From: Batkoa obscura
Taxonomy: Eukaryota; Entomophthoromycota; Entomophthoromycetes; Entomophthorales; Batkoaceae
NCBI GenBank assembly: GCA_030770535.1
Contig: JASVEC010000012.1
Location: forward strand, 620,001-684,000
Reading direction: 5' to 3'
DNA length: 64,000 bases
Shown: positions 10,801 through 22,131 of the stretch, piece by piece
Layout of the letters: the number at the start of each line of letters is the position of its first letter
Numbering within the stretch: the stretch's first letter is position 1
The notes under the pieces: generated by a model
Seen by the model: the letters and a program-made list of their open reading frames with translations, nothing else
What the model was told of the DNA's origin: nothing
The model's database searches: none
Position numbers and translations under genes: made by a program

Positions 10801-13412
10801 AATATTATTGCCACCCTCATTCATAATCTCAATTTCATTAAGAGTATTATTATTGGGCAAACAATATTTTTCATTCATATTATTTAGATTCACATTTGAT
10901 TCTTCATTTTCATTTTGAACACCATTGGTATTAACAACATGATTTGTTTCCAAGTCTAACTGCGAGATATCTTGAACAACACTCTTTATCTCAATTTGAT
11001 TCTCACAAATACCATTTTCCTTTGCACTTAAATCTGATTTTTTATTCACTTTACTCTCCGCGCCACAATCGATTTCTTTAAACCCACTCAAATCCCTTTC
11101 AAACCAATCTGGAATATTTAAACATGATACATCCGTTAAACTCGATACTGGACTTGACATTAAAAATGTTTGATCTCCTATTTCGGATATTGAAGTCAAA
11201 GAAGATAAATCAGAAAAGGTATCTAATCTAAAGTGATCTATTTTCATCTCTGGTTCTTCTTCAATATTAACTATTTCTTCTAATTTTTGTTTCATCATTT
11301 CATCGTATTGAAGTTTAAATTCTTTTTGCATTTCTTTTGTCAATACAGGTACCCCTTGATCATTATATTCTAATTTCGGATCCAGGGGAAGAGGAAGATG
11401 ACAAAGATCACAATGGAAATATTCATTAAAGGCATCTTTTTCATAATACAAGCTCTCATGATATGGACAAAAGAAGACTACGCCTTTTGAAAATTGTTGC
11501 ACAGATTTTCCAGTACATTTTAAATGATAATATTTGCTACAATCATCTTTGGTACATCCTATCATTGCCCCTATCCCTCTACATTTACTACATTTATGTT
11601 TATTGCTGTCCCTTACAGATCGTGAGATGTTATAGATATCTGACTGAGATGGGTTTTTTATACTTGGATTTATTCCAAGTACTAGTACTTGACCAACAAA
11701 TTTAGCACAATTGACATGACACCAAAATAAATCCAAAAAAAAGTTGGGGATATTGATTAAAGATTCAAATGGATTTAAACTATGAATTCCCTTCTTTGGT
11801 CGCCCTCTTTTATTTTGCGGTTTTAATAAATCATGGATTTCTTTGGCCCAAACTTCACCAAAATAATACTTTAATGTTGAATAACTCAATTCCCCATTTT
11901 GTAATCTAGCAGCATATTTTTGCCACATTTTAGGTCCTGGTTTGAGGATAAATGGTTTTTTAACATCAAATAATTCCCCAGTAATTTCTGTATGACTATC
12001 CGTATCATGACAAAACACACATGTAATCTTTCTTGGCAAACTTCGCTTATTAAATAATGGAAAATAACGATAGACACCAGGTATTGTAGGTACGCTTTTT
12101 TTAATTTCTTTTTTATATCTCAAAGTTAAAGAAGGTGGTAATTTATTCCTTACTTTATCTGTTTGGGCTATCAATTTCATCTCTTTATCATTCCCATCTT
12201 CTACTACCAATGGAAATATTGCATCCTGATCATAACTAACAATCAACTGAGTACCAGAAGGTTCATTTGAATTTGAATTGATAGTATGAAAGTAACCAAT
12301 TTTACCCCCTACTTTTTTACGGGAATAGGAGTTTACATTGTGCTCAGTGATTAAACATTCGACAGCAAAAGATAATCTTGGATGTTCATGTTTTTTTGGA
12401 AATTTTTTCAAGTAGCAGTTAGGGCATAAATCGAAGTCTTCTCCACCTTCAGTTAGAGTTGAAGATTTGCAGTCCAAGCAGTAGTATCGGTACTGTTCGA
12501 TGAATGAATTACATTCGTTGCAGTATAATGTCCAACCATCGCTTCGTGAGATGGTGCTGTTCAATGGGAGGTTTGAAACGTTTTGAATGGAGATTGGATC
12601 TTCCAGGATGATAGGTTCTTCGAATTTAGTTTCCCTTTTAATGTGTTTAGTTGAAGTACTTGGTTGATTGTCTACTTGTAAAAGTTTACGTGGTCTACCA
12701 CGGTCTTTTTTAGGTAAGGTAAAAGCTTTTTTAAACTCCTTTATGATTTTTTTGGGTTGGTTTGTTGCTTTTGGCGGCATCACTAAAAAAATTATCAGTT
12801 AATACCTACAAGTTTAAGCACAATAAAACCTACTTTTACCACTAGAACCATTCTCAAGCCTCTTAGTCCCCTCCACGCCATTAAAGCTTAATGGTTTAAC
12901 CCTATTTTGATCTGTTCTTATCCACTCATTCCTATAGCTCGCTTCATTTTTATATTTGATACAAACCTTATCATTTTCTTGTTTAATAATAATAGCTTCA
13001 CACCATATGCCTTTTCGATCTAGTACTAATACTTCGTCATCTATGTTGTAAGTTATTACTACTCCAGTATCGATTTCATGATTCTCAATTTCCTTCAAAG
13101 CTTCTTTTTTAGCCCCATTTGATACCTTTGAAGTTATAGAATGTTTCTTGTGAACTAAGAATGTATTAGTAAGTGTAAATGAAAAATTAAAACTATTTAG
13201 CTGTTACCTTTCCCATTCTCTACCGAATTGTGAATTTTCTTTGGTCTCCCTCTACCATCTTTTTTTATCACTTTCTCTTCAGGTAACGGACTATCTTCTA
13301 AAGAGCATACTCTCTTAAGTATATTCCTGGTAATATAATTACCAATGATCAATGGCTTTTCTTCTTTCTTTTTTATATCTTTTACCGGACACATATTGTC
13401 TTTCATTTGCAA
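7877..13412 (-). CDS. Chromatin-reader/DNA methyltransferase fusion (AT-hooks, Tudor-like, ZZ, ePHD, GATA-like, HPPY-type methylase)
   Basis: Ten exons (descending): 13412-13208, 13154-12840, 12782-10452, 10398-10289, 10237-10174, 10113-10057, 10000-9899, 9849-9544, 9483-9330, 9269-7877. All join in frame to about 1678 aa. Order: AT-hook (RGRPKK, 54-59); Tudor/chromo-like barrel (95-155, VLVLDRKGIWCEAIIIK); AT-hook (201-206); ZZ-like finger (256-312); extended PHD (427-615: CVFCHDTDSHTE, FWCHVNCAKF, CSKCRGIGAMIGC, FFCPYH) enclosing a third AT-hook (498-504); acidic linker; second ZZ-like finger (~965-1015, CFTC..DLCSLC..H.H); GATA-like C-x2-C-x17-C-x2-C finger (~1048-1071). The methylase has NFLGRGT (~1199), CIGVDINP (~1216) and catalytic HPPY (1276-1279): a beta-like order with FxGxGT before PPY. 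Such PPY enzymes methylate adenine-N6 or cytosine-N4 in DNA; which is unknown here. A second methylase-like module ends the protein. Start choice at 13412 is moderately sure. Confidence 0.85.
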
Positions 13413-13906
13413 AATCCAGTGCTAATTGCTGTAATACTGCTAGTTCGCTAATACTATATATTGTTGCTATTTTTGTTAATGAAATAGAAATAAAAATAAA
13501 AATAAAAATAAAATAGGGGTTGTTAGAATGAAAACATTTTAGTTTTTTTATTGGAACTTGAATTTTTGATGACAACGAAATCAAACCGGTTTTAGTTTAT
13601 GGCTTGAATTTTTTATCAGTGATTTTCTTGATTTTTCATTTATAATTTCTGATGAAATTAAGTTTTTAATTTTTGTTTAAATACTAAATAAGCTAATTTT
13701 TAGAAAATTAGGTCAAAGTTTAAAAAACCAAGTTTTATTAAAATTTAATCGTAAATTTCAGCCTACCTCAAAGCCTAAAAACTTGTTCAAATCACTCTTA
13801 CAAAAACGACTTCCCACATCCCAACCAGAAAAATTATATATAACCTCAAATAAATAAAAATTTATTAATAAAAAAAGCTACTCATCCTCAAACTGTACAT
13901 TCTTCA
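13413..13906. other. Spacer between noxR 3' end and the methylase gene 5' end
   Basis: About 494 bp, AT-rich, holding the methylase-gene promoter/5' leader and the noxR 3' end. It contains a short (AAAAAT)n run at about 13487-13514. A minus-strand frame covering 13339-13584 overlaps exon 1 in another frame and looks like chance coding. Confidence 0.55.
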
Positions 13907-15566
13907 TTATTCTCCAGCATATAGCTCAACCCTATCTGCAGGTGGATGTTTACTATCGCCTAAATAACCTCTAGCAATATCCAAATCCTCCTGCTCTGTC
14001 ATTAAAATAAAGTCATCGTCTTCATCCCTATATCTTAGCCTTAATTTACTATTATTAAACTTTTTTTGTACACGATCTAAAAGCTTTTCAAATTTTACAT
14101 CCGTTTTCATTAACAATACACATGTCTCATTATAATGCACTTTCACTTTAAGCTATTTAAAAAAGAATTAAAGCTTAAAATAACTTGATTCATATTAAAA
14201 TTTTACCTGGCCAGGAGGCAATGGCAATTTAGGTATCGAAGGTTTGATCATAGCGGGGTGATTGATATATGGCTGGTTCACCATCTGTGTATAAAAATTA
14301 GCTGGAGTACCTAAAGCACCTATTTGATGATTTTGATTCGTCAGAATCACTGCACTATGTTTATTAGTTTTATTGTTAGATGCATTGGTTGGGCTTCCTG
14401 GTGCACTCGACCCTGTAGAGGGTGGGGTAGGCAACTTGATCTTCCTTGACTCCCTTTTTTTCCTTTCTGCGTGTAATCGTTTCTTCTCTGATAATACTGC
14501 ATCGTCTATGCTCTTCAATTTAACTGGTGGCTTTTCAGGAATTTCTACTGGTATTATTTGAGGCATTGGACTACTGTTACCAGCATTCTATTATATTTAA
14601 GGTTAAAAAATTATCCTATTATCACTTTTATTATTATTTACCTCTTTTGCCTGCTTACCAGCAAACCCAGTAAAACTATCCTTATCATCTTGAGCCCCGA
14701 TGACCTTCGATTTACCCAAATAATCTACTTTTTTAGTGTTTTTAGACTTGGTTTCGGCTGGTCGGAAGATGGAGCCTTTTGGTAATAGTATTGGCTCACA
14801 TTCCTTAATAAATTTAATAAACTGGTTCAGTACGTGATTGACTTATTAGTTTACCTTGCCATCTTTTTTGACTGCTTTTGGGATAATAGCGCTATGCGAA
14901 TCAAGTTGCTTATTCACCATTGCATACATAATATCCTCTTTAAATTTAGCCTTATTTTCCAAACGAGAGTAACACAAGGATCGATTGTACGCTACTTCAC
15001 ATGAGTATAAGGTGTGGTCTAACCCCAATTGAGCATAATTGATCAACAGGTTACCCCTAAGGTACTTTAATATATGATTAGTTATAAGATGAAGTTTTTA
15101 AAATGTGAATTACTTGAAAAGATTTATCATAGTCTTCAATTGCTTCTTCATAACTTTCTAATTTAAAACGAGCATTTCCTTTACAATAATGACCAATGGC
15201 TGAGTATTGATCAATACCTACTGCGGTTTCAAACGATTTTAACTAAGGTATTAGAGTTAGTATTGTATTTTTTAGTTTATAGTAGTGAGCACTTACTGAG
15301 TTTTCAATGTCATTCATAGCGTCATACACCAACCCTATATTTAACGCCACCCTAAAAGATTCGGGCAAATCCTAGTTTACTATTAGTAAAAGCGGTAAAG
15401 CCTATATGATGTTGTTTACTTGAAAGATGGATAACGCTTCTAAATAATTTTCTTCTTCAAAGCATTTTACTGCTTCTTGCCACTGCTCAATCTCTACCTA
15501 GAAAATTTTCAAATCGTAAGTTGTTGTGGTATATTATCACTAATAACGACTTACTTTTAAAGCCAT
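13907..15566 (-). CDS. noxR: NoxR / p67phox-like NADPH-oxidase regulator
   Basis: Eight exons (descending): 15566-15555, 15497-15420, 15371-15297, 15242-15114, 15064-14855, about 14803-14642, 14587-14207, 14152-13907; about 430 aa. Residues 1-~170 are a TPR array (EIEQWQEAVKCFEEENYLEAL; FRVALNIGLVYDAM; SAIGHYCKGNARFKLESYEEA). LRGN, INYAQLGLDHTLYSCEVAYN and then GSIFRP..VDYLGKSKVIGA..FTGFAG are signatures of p67phox/NoxR. A Pro/Ser/Lys-rich linker follows, and a C-terminal PB1 domain (VKVHYNETCVLLM; YRDEDDDFILMTEQEDLDIA). In fungi NoxR binds Rac through the TPRs and a scaffold through PB1, and activates NoxA/NoxB at hyphal tips and fruiting structures. Exon 1 codes only four residues. The acceptor of intron 5 is uncertain (14822 or 14804); 14804 gives a 51-nt intron and is preferred. 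Confidence 0.92.
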
Positions 15567-18500
15567 GACAACTAGTTTTTCAGCTTCAGTTGTTAAATTG
15601 AGATTTTAGTTTTTTTTATAGGCTATAGAATTAAGATTAAATAAAGAGGAATAAAAAAGTATACTACTTGTTTAAATTGTAATTATTTAATTTTTGGTAA
15701 GCTTTGAAGATCTTAACTTTAGCAAAATTGAAATTTTGATCTTCTTAATTTGATGATTATCGGCTTTAAGTTTAATTCATTTTGGGTTTGATAGTACAAA
15801 TTTTAAAGAATGGGGAAAACTGCTTTTTTTAGTAAACCTTCTTGGCTTTTGTCATTATTTTTTGATTTTAGTGTGCTAATTTTAAGCTTAAAATTATATT
15901 TGTAAATTTCTACTTTCAATTAAATTGTGGTGGCAAATTGGCTAATTTATTGTTGCAATAACCAAGGCGAAGTTTTATTATAATAAGAGGTGATAAAATA
16001 GCAACAGGTTATAAAAAAATGATATGTCTTCTTTTGTTTAAGCCTTATTAATATATTAGCTATCATTTTACTATCTATTTATAATAAGAACCGGGATAGT
16101 ATTTTATAATACTTTAATTACAAATTAATCAAATTGAGTAGAAACTTTACAATTTTAAAGTTACAAATTAAAACTGACCAAGAATAGACAATTTGAAAGA
16201 GTAGTTATGATAATCAACAATTAAATTAAAATCGAATTTAATAAAAAATACCTGAGTTTTATATTAATAAAAGTAAGCCACTATATTATATCACTATACT
16301 ATTAATAGTCGTAAAATTTAATAAATCTAGGTTGCCACTGTCAACACAAACAAGCTTGAGATTATTTCATAATTAACATCGTTGAAGAAATTGAAATTAA
16401 ACTCGATCTTAGTTTTAATAAGTACTAGAAAATCTCAATTTTTAATAGTTTTTAATCATAAAAAATATTAATTAATAGTTGAAATTGAAAATAATCACAA
16501 AATAAAGATATACCTTTAAGAGCTATAATAATAATGTAATAAAAGCTTAATCTTTTATTTATTATTACGATCGATCACTAAAAATTCATTTTTAGTGGCA
16601 ACCGTAGAATTTTTTTAAAATAAAGATTTTACTATATTTTTTAAAATAGTAAATATTCAGCTAAAGTTATTCCCTCCTTCGTTTTATGTTAATAACTTAG
16701 TTTGAAACCATCAAGTTTACTCTTTTGGTTGAGTAACAATAACAAATATAAACTCAGTTGAATTCTAATTTAAAAAATACGGATAAACTTCATAGAAACT
16801 ATTATAAATCAAAAACTATTTCTTTAAGTTTATTTTTTAATTAAACATTTGCTCCTATTGATTATAAACCGTAAAAAGACGTTGCTAAAATATATACATA
16901 AATTTATTCTCTGTATAATTAGCACCTATATATTGCTTTAAAAAAAATAGATATATTTTTATAAATAATCCATATTTAGTTTTTGTATAAAATCCCATAT
17001 AGTAATTAGTATAAAAATACTCCTTCATATTACTCCAATCTTTCATTTATATTATAATAGCTAATAGTAGCCTAGATTTTTTTAATAATTTATAAATTAT
17101 TATCTTAATACTAAAACACTGACTTGGCTTAAATTTGATGCAATAATTAGCTGACTAAATTAAATGCTGGAAATTTTCAAGGTAAGAATCATAGTTGCCC
17201 ATTTTTTTACGGAATTTAAATAGGCACTTAAAAAGAAAATAGTATAACTATAAATTATTATTAGCCATACGTTTAAAATAGTCCTACATCTCAAAATATA
17301 GTTTTCAATGGCTCGATTATTATTTCAATCTATTTATCTTAAAAATATCTGAACTAATAAAGTGACGTTTATCAATCTTAATCCCATTTAAATTATTTTA
17401 GTAATAGTAAATCTAACCATCAGTATGCCTGAAATAAAAGGTTTAATTGTTTTGAAGGTTTTATATTATTTACATAACTTTGTATTATAGCATTAGCCTG
17501 TGTTATTGATTTTATTGTTGTTATTTATAAATTTAGTAGCTTTTTAAAATGTTAAATGAGTTACCTAGACCTTAATTATTCAGAGTGAGTTTAAAAGGAA
17601 AGAGGCATCGATGGTTATGAAGAAAGTTAGAGCAGTTTGCAGTTAGATGTCTTCTACTGTTTTTGATTTAGAGTGAAAAAAGACTATTATGAATTTAACA
17701 ATATGGGGATATATTTTTGTGTTTAAGAATTTTACTAGCAATCTTTCCACTCAAATAGCGCTTAAAAAATGGAAAAAATATTGAAGCCAAAAAACACCCC
17801 CATATAAAAAAGCTGTAACCTTAAATTCATGTTGGAAAAATTGACTATAAATTAAAAATAACAAAAAAACACCTAACTCCAAGTTGCTCAAGTAGAAAAT
17901 TTAAAGGGTAAAATTAAGTAGAGATAATGGATCGAAGATATAATAATTCTACATTACAAATTTATAATTTTGAATATTAAAATAACAAGTTGCTGCATAA
18001 ACCAGTTACTGTCCTTTTCTTAATAGAAGGCAGAGAAACATTGTATTCCTATTAATAAACCGACTTTTCATTCAAGTATTAATATATATAAGGGTATTTC
18101 CGAAATAATCTCCTTTTTTTTTTCAGAAAATGAAAAAGTTATTAACTACAACAGCAAATATTTTGACATCTAAAAATAAAACATTTTTGATGCAAAAAAT
18201 TCTACTTGTTGCAAGTCTATATTCTTAGAGCAAAGTTTGAACGAAAAGGGAGAATGCTTTAGAAACACCCTTATAAACAAATGGGGATTTAAAAAATAGC
18301 AAGTTGTTTCAAACCAATATAATTAAATCAATGCCGCAATAATGTGTAGTGTAATTAATTAATGCTTGCATAAACAAGCGAGTCATAAATATGTTTTTTC
18401 CTTTGCTTCTAAAAGAAAAAGATAAGAGTTGACACATTAACTGTATATTAAAATTATGTGCTTGTGACTAAAAAAAGGTTAGATTTTACAATACCCCAAA

Positions 18501-19252
18501 TGTTTTTATCTCGGTGTTAAAAGCTTTACTTAGCTTGGCAAAACATTCAAACTAAGCGTCATAGATAACATTAAGTCTTGTGCTGCATTTTGCGCAGTTT
18601 TTAATCAAACTATTCTATTTTGGGATATAATGGATAGCAAGCATCTCAAACTATACTATGATTGTGTAATCCAAGTACATAATTTTACAGTATAACTATG
18701 AGATAACAGCTCAAGGCCAAGAAAAATTATGAACATGTGCGGCTGTAATAATCAAATTATAATAACTTAAAGTGAGTGGTGTTATGCTATATTTAGAAAT
18801 AATTAAAAAAAGAGTAACTGTTATAAAAACAATTGTTTAGAGGGACCAAGGTTGAATGATAAGATGGAAATAAACATTACGATGTAATAAATAGTCTTCA
18901 TAAATACTTTAAATGTATACATCAAGAGAGGTAGTTCCGTTTTAGAACAATTATTCAAAGTATATAACGCCATGTTAGTGGTTAAGTAAAAGTTAAGTGG
19001 TTACAACAGCAGTTGAATATTGAAGCCTCTTGATAATTAAGCTTAATTCAAAAAGAAAATTCTAAAAATCACTATCTTACTTAATATAGATTTTATTAAG
19101 CCATAAAATAGCATCATCTTAATTATTATGCAAGCGATAACAAATATTACTATTTAATTTCGATAGAGTTTCTAGGAGAAATGATAAAGTATATAAATAG
19201 TGTAAATGGAAGTATCTAATTATTAAAAGAAGGATTTAGTTATAAGTTAAAC
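15567..19252. other. 3.7-kb gene-poor spacer with one MITE
   Basis: I find no ORF, tRNA or recognisable remnant except the MITE copy at 17702-17804. It must carry the noxR promoter on the left and the MFS-transporter promoter on the right. Base composition is uniform and AT-rich. Confidence 0.6.
17702..17804 (+). mobile_element. MITE copy 1 (TATGGGGAT...CCCCATA)
   Basis: A 103-bp element. It begins TATGGGGATATATTTTTGTG, contains GTTTAAGAATTTTACTAGCAA, CTTTCCACTCAAATAGCGCT and AAAAAATGGAAAAAATATTG, and ends AACACCCCCATA. The ends are inverted copies of each other and sit in a TA context. This orientation is taken as '+' for the family. Confidence 0.85.
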
Positions 19253-20701
19253 ATGATTAAAACTTCAAAGTATTTTGTTCTATTTTTAATTACTATCAGT
19301 GGTATGATAGCCCCTTTAGCTTCTACCATCTACTTACCTTCCGTAAACTTAATCAAACTTGATTTAAATACTAATGACAGTATGGTTGATTTAAGTGTAT
19401 CTCTATTTCTATTTACTATTGCTGTATTCCCTTTAATGTGGGGTAACTTAAGTGACCAAGTAGGTAGACGGATACCGTCAATAATATCTCAAGTCATATT
19501 GATCTTGGCCAGTTTAGCTTGTGGTTTAGCAAATAGTATAGAAGCTTTAGTCGCTTTTCGAGTATTGTTGGGGATCGGGTCCTCGGCATATGGTGTGATC
19601 GGAGTTGGTATTATCATTGATTTATTTAGTAAAGAAGAAAAAGGTTTTGCTATGGGTATCTTTTTTATTGGAGCAACCTTTGGACCTAGTTTAGGGCCCC
19701 TATTAGGAGGGATCATCAATGAGTATTTTAAGGACTGGAGATATAATTTTTATTTCTTATTTGTGTTGTCAATTGTATTGTTTATACTTAATTTCATATT
19801 TATAAAAGAAACATTGAGTCCAGAAAAAAAAAAAGAGATTGAAGTCATTAAGATAAAGAATGGTGTTACGGATAATGAAAAGATAACTATTTATAATTAT
19901 GATGATGATTCTAACTTATATGATTATGAATCTTACAAAAATTATAAGCATTTTAATTTATTTAATAATTTCTATGTTAAATACAACTTAAACCTAAATC
20001 CGTTAAAGTGTTTCTATCTATTTTTCAATTTAAGAGTTTTAATTTTGATGTTATACTCTGGTCTAATCTATGGCTCTTATTATAACATCTCATTAAGCCA
20101 AACTCGTATCATGGATGAACAATACAACCTAAAATCTATTGAAATTGGCCTATCTTATTTACCTTCCGGTATAGGTAACATGTTGGGTAGCTACACTGGG
20201 GGTATATTATCCGACTATTTGATAAAACGAGCGAGCATCAAGAATGATAACGACAATGTAGATTATGAATATCGATTAAACGGAGCCTGGCTTGGGGTGG
20301 CCTTAGTAATGGTAGGCTTATTTTTAACCGGATATCACATTGAATTAGACCACTCTTTATATTTGGTTTTATTAGCACAATTTATCATTGGGTTTGGAAT
20401 GGCAAATGTATTCATCATTATCAACACTTATCTAACGGACATTGTAAGTGATAGACCATCGAGTATCACAGCATGTACCAATTTTATGAGATTTGGATTA
20501 TCGGGGATTATTACTTCATTCAGTTCTAAATTATTACAAAACCTTGGACCTTTTTACCTGTTTTTAATCTTCTCTTTGTTGCAAATTTTTGGCTTTGTTG
20601 TGTTAGCTTATTTTACTTTTACTTTTAAAAATGTTTTTAATTATTTATTTAAAAAAGAAAAAAGCAATAAAGAAGTGCTATTTATTAATGATATAAGTTA
20701 G
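19253..20701 (+). CDS. MFS transporter, DHA1 (drug:H+ antiporter-1) family
   Basis: Single-exon, 482 aa, with about twelve hydrophobic segments. Motif A is GNLSDQVGRR (residues 64-73); motif C is GATFGPSLGPLLGG (140-153); RVLLGIGSSAYG lies between. These assign it to the 12-TM DHA1 group (Qdr/Tpo/Dtr-like), plasma-membrane or vacuolar exporters of drugs, polyamines or weak acids. The central cytosolic loop (about 187-255) is expanded and rich in Asn, Tyr, Lys and Asp. The ATG at 19253 directly precedes the first membrane segment and is preceded by AT-rich leader. The substrate cannot be read from sequence. It is tandem with the 7TM gene 255 bp downstream. Confidence 0.88.
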   Translation: MIKTSKYFVLFLITISGMIAPLASTIYLPSVNLIKLDLNTNDSMVDLSVSLFLFTIAVFPLMWGNLSDQVGRRIPSIISQVILILASLACGLANSIEALVAFRVLLGIGSSAYGVIGVGIIIDLFSKEEKGFAMGIFFIGATFGPSLGPLLGGIINEYFKDWRYNFYFLFVLSIVLFILNFIFIKETLSPEKKKEIEVIKIKNGVTDNEKITIYNYDDDSNLYDYESYKNYKHFNLFNNFYVKYNLNLNPLKCFYLFFNLRVLILMLYSGLIYGSYYNISLSQTRIMDEQYNLKSIEIGLSYLPSGIGNMLGSYTGGILSDYLIKRASIKNDNDNVDYEYRLNGAWLGVALVMVGLFLTGYHIELDHSLYLVLLAQFIIGFGMANVFIIINTYLTDIVSDRPSSITACTNFMRFGLSGIITSFSSKLLQNLGPFYLFLIFSLLQIFGFVVLAYFTFTFKNVFNYLFKKEKSNKEVLFINDIS

Positions 20702-20956
20702 ATTATACCATAAAATAGCTGATATTTAGTTGAATTTTATCTTTTACCCCTGTTTTTAATCATTACATATACTTTTATTTTTACTTTTATTTTTACTTTT
20801 ATTTTTATTTATAGATTATTAGGATCAATATTTTAATGTTAGCTTTGTTGAAAAAATTATAAATAAACCATAACTAAATAATGCAATTTTGTAGTATATA
20901 AAAATAAAGAAAAAGAAATAAAGAATTAGCTATTTATTAATTTGATTTTATATTTC
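20702..20956. repeat. Short spacer with a (TTTTTACTTTTA)n run
   Basis: Between the MFS and 7TM genes. At about 20768-20812 a pyrimidine-rich run of ACTTTTATTTTT-like units repeats three to four times. It could be part of the MFS terminator or the next promoter; nothing decides this. Confidence 0.5.
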
Positions 20957-21976
20957 ATGGTAGACTTAGATTCAACATTAAAGTATATTTCATTGTATAA
21001 CAATCTAATATCATTAATATGCGGTATCACTTTATTTCTCATTGTATTATACACCATTCTATACAACTACGAAGGCAGTGATAAATTAAGTTATAAATTT
21101 TATCTATGGATAGCAATTAATGATGTATCTTACAATTTATTAATTTTTATAAAGCAATATATAGTCTTACTTTATAATCCTGATACTAACATCGATGGAA
21201 CGTTAAGTGAGATAGTATATAGCTATGTTAATCCACAATATTGTAACTTTAACATACATGTTGAGCATGTATTAAATTTATGGTATGTATTTTTGATTGC
21301 TTGTTTAGGCATCAACTTACACGCTTCGTTTTTGAAAAATAAAGCTATTAAACTGTACACTGATTTACAGTACGCTATGACAACCATCTTTTTATCTGTT
21401 TTATTAAATTTACCATCCTTTATCGTGGGTATCGTGTACAATAAATGTTCTGGGTTAACTAATTTATACTTCGGTACCTACTCTTATCTGCACTTTTTCC
21501 TTACTTTCTTTCTACCAAATATATTCGCTATTGGCTACATTACTTTTATCTTCTTACTCTCCTTCAAAAAATTGATTAATAATAAACTGGGGTCTATCTC
21601 CGCAACCTCTTACTCCAACCAGTTTAATCGGCTATCAAAGCGCTTTTTAGGCTATGCTATTATCCCTCTAATTACCCAACTACCCTATCTGATCTGTTCA
21701 ATAAGCCTATACGTCAGTTTCAAATACACAATCATTCATTTCTTCTTTATGGACATTTTAGGCTCTTGCAATGGCTGGTTAAATCTCTTATTTTTCTTAT
21801 TGGATCCGTTAGTCCCTAAGCTATACGTTCAGTTGAAGCACCGCTACCATAATGGCCTATTGTTTAACTCAAAACTAACAGATAATGGATTAAATCATGA
21901 CAATACTCGTTACTTTATGTTTAATTTAAATTTTATGAGGCCTAAAAATAAGGTTAATAAATATACTTTGATTTGA
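20957..21976 (+). CDS. Seven-transmembrane receptor-like protein
   Basis: Single exon, 339 aa from the ATG at 20957 (MVDLDSTLKYISLY); an in-frame TTG further upstream is not used here. There are seven hydrophobic segments in order, near residues 15-35, 50-70, 100-120, 132-155, 172-200, 230-255 and 265-285, with a short polar N-terminus outside and a basic C-tail. The spacing, with an NxxFNRLSKRFLG-type polar stretch before TM6 and LDPLVPKLY after TM7, resembles fungal G-protein-coupled receptors, where an N/DP..Y-like ending of TM7 is common. No ligand class can be named. A Git3/cAMP-receptor-like or rhodopsin-like GPCR is possible, but an unrelated 7TM protein is not excluded. Confidence 0.65.
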   Translation: MVDLDSTLKYISLYNNLISLICGITLFLIVLYTILYNYEGSDKLSYKFYLWIAINDVSYNLLIFIKQYIVLLYNPDTNIDGTLSEIVYSYVNPQYCNFNIHVEHVLNLWYVFLIACLGINLHASFLKNKAIKLYTDLQYAMTTIFLSVLLNLPSFIVGIVYNKCSGLTNLYFGTYSYLHFFLTFFLPNIFAIGYITFIFLLSFKKLINNKLGSISATSYSNQFNRLSKRFLGYAIIPLITQLPYLICSISLYVSFKYTIIHFFFMDILGSCNGWLNLLFFLLDPLVPKLYVQLKHRYHNGLLFNSKLTDNGLNHDNTRYFMFNLNFMRPKNKVNKYTLI

Positions 21977-22009
21977 TAGTTATTGTTTTTTTTTATATTT
22001 AATATAATT

Positions 22010-22131
22010 TTCTTAAACAAAAAAATACATCCCCACATGATAGTTTTCAAGAATTTTACTAACAATCTTTCCGCTCAAATAGCACTCAAAAAATGGAAAA
22101 AATGATGAAACCAAGAAACATCCTCACGTAT
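22010..22131 (+). mobile_element. MITE copy 2, composite or rearranged
   Basis: The main body (from about 22044, TTTTCAAGAATTTTACTAAC, to CCTCACGTA at 22130) matches the family in '+' orientation. Its left end is atypical: it is replaced by an inverted terminal piece (AAACAAAAAAATACATCCCC, from about 22014). This looks like one element joined to an end fragment of another, or a fold-back rearrangement. Confidence 0.7.

Noticed and set aside
12814-13098. Tudor-like piece as a separate small gene
   Set aside because: It is bounded by good splice sites that join it in phase to AT-hook exons on both sides, so it is exon 2 of the methylase gene.
13339-13584. 81-aa minus-strand frame overlapping the methylase first exon
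   Set aside because: It has no family resemblance, contains a run of FIFI from an A-rich microsatellite, and overlaps the exon that carries the AT-hook in another frame.
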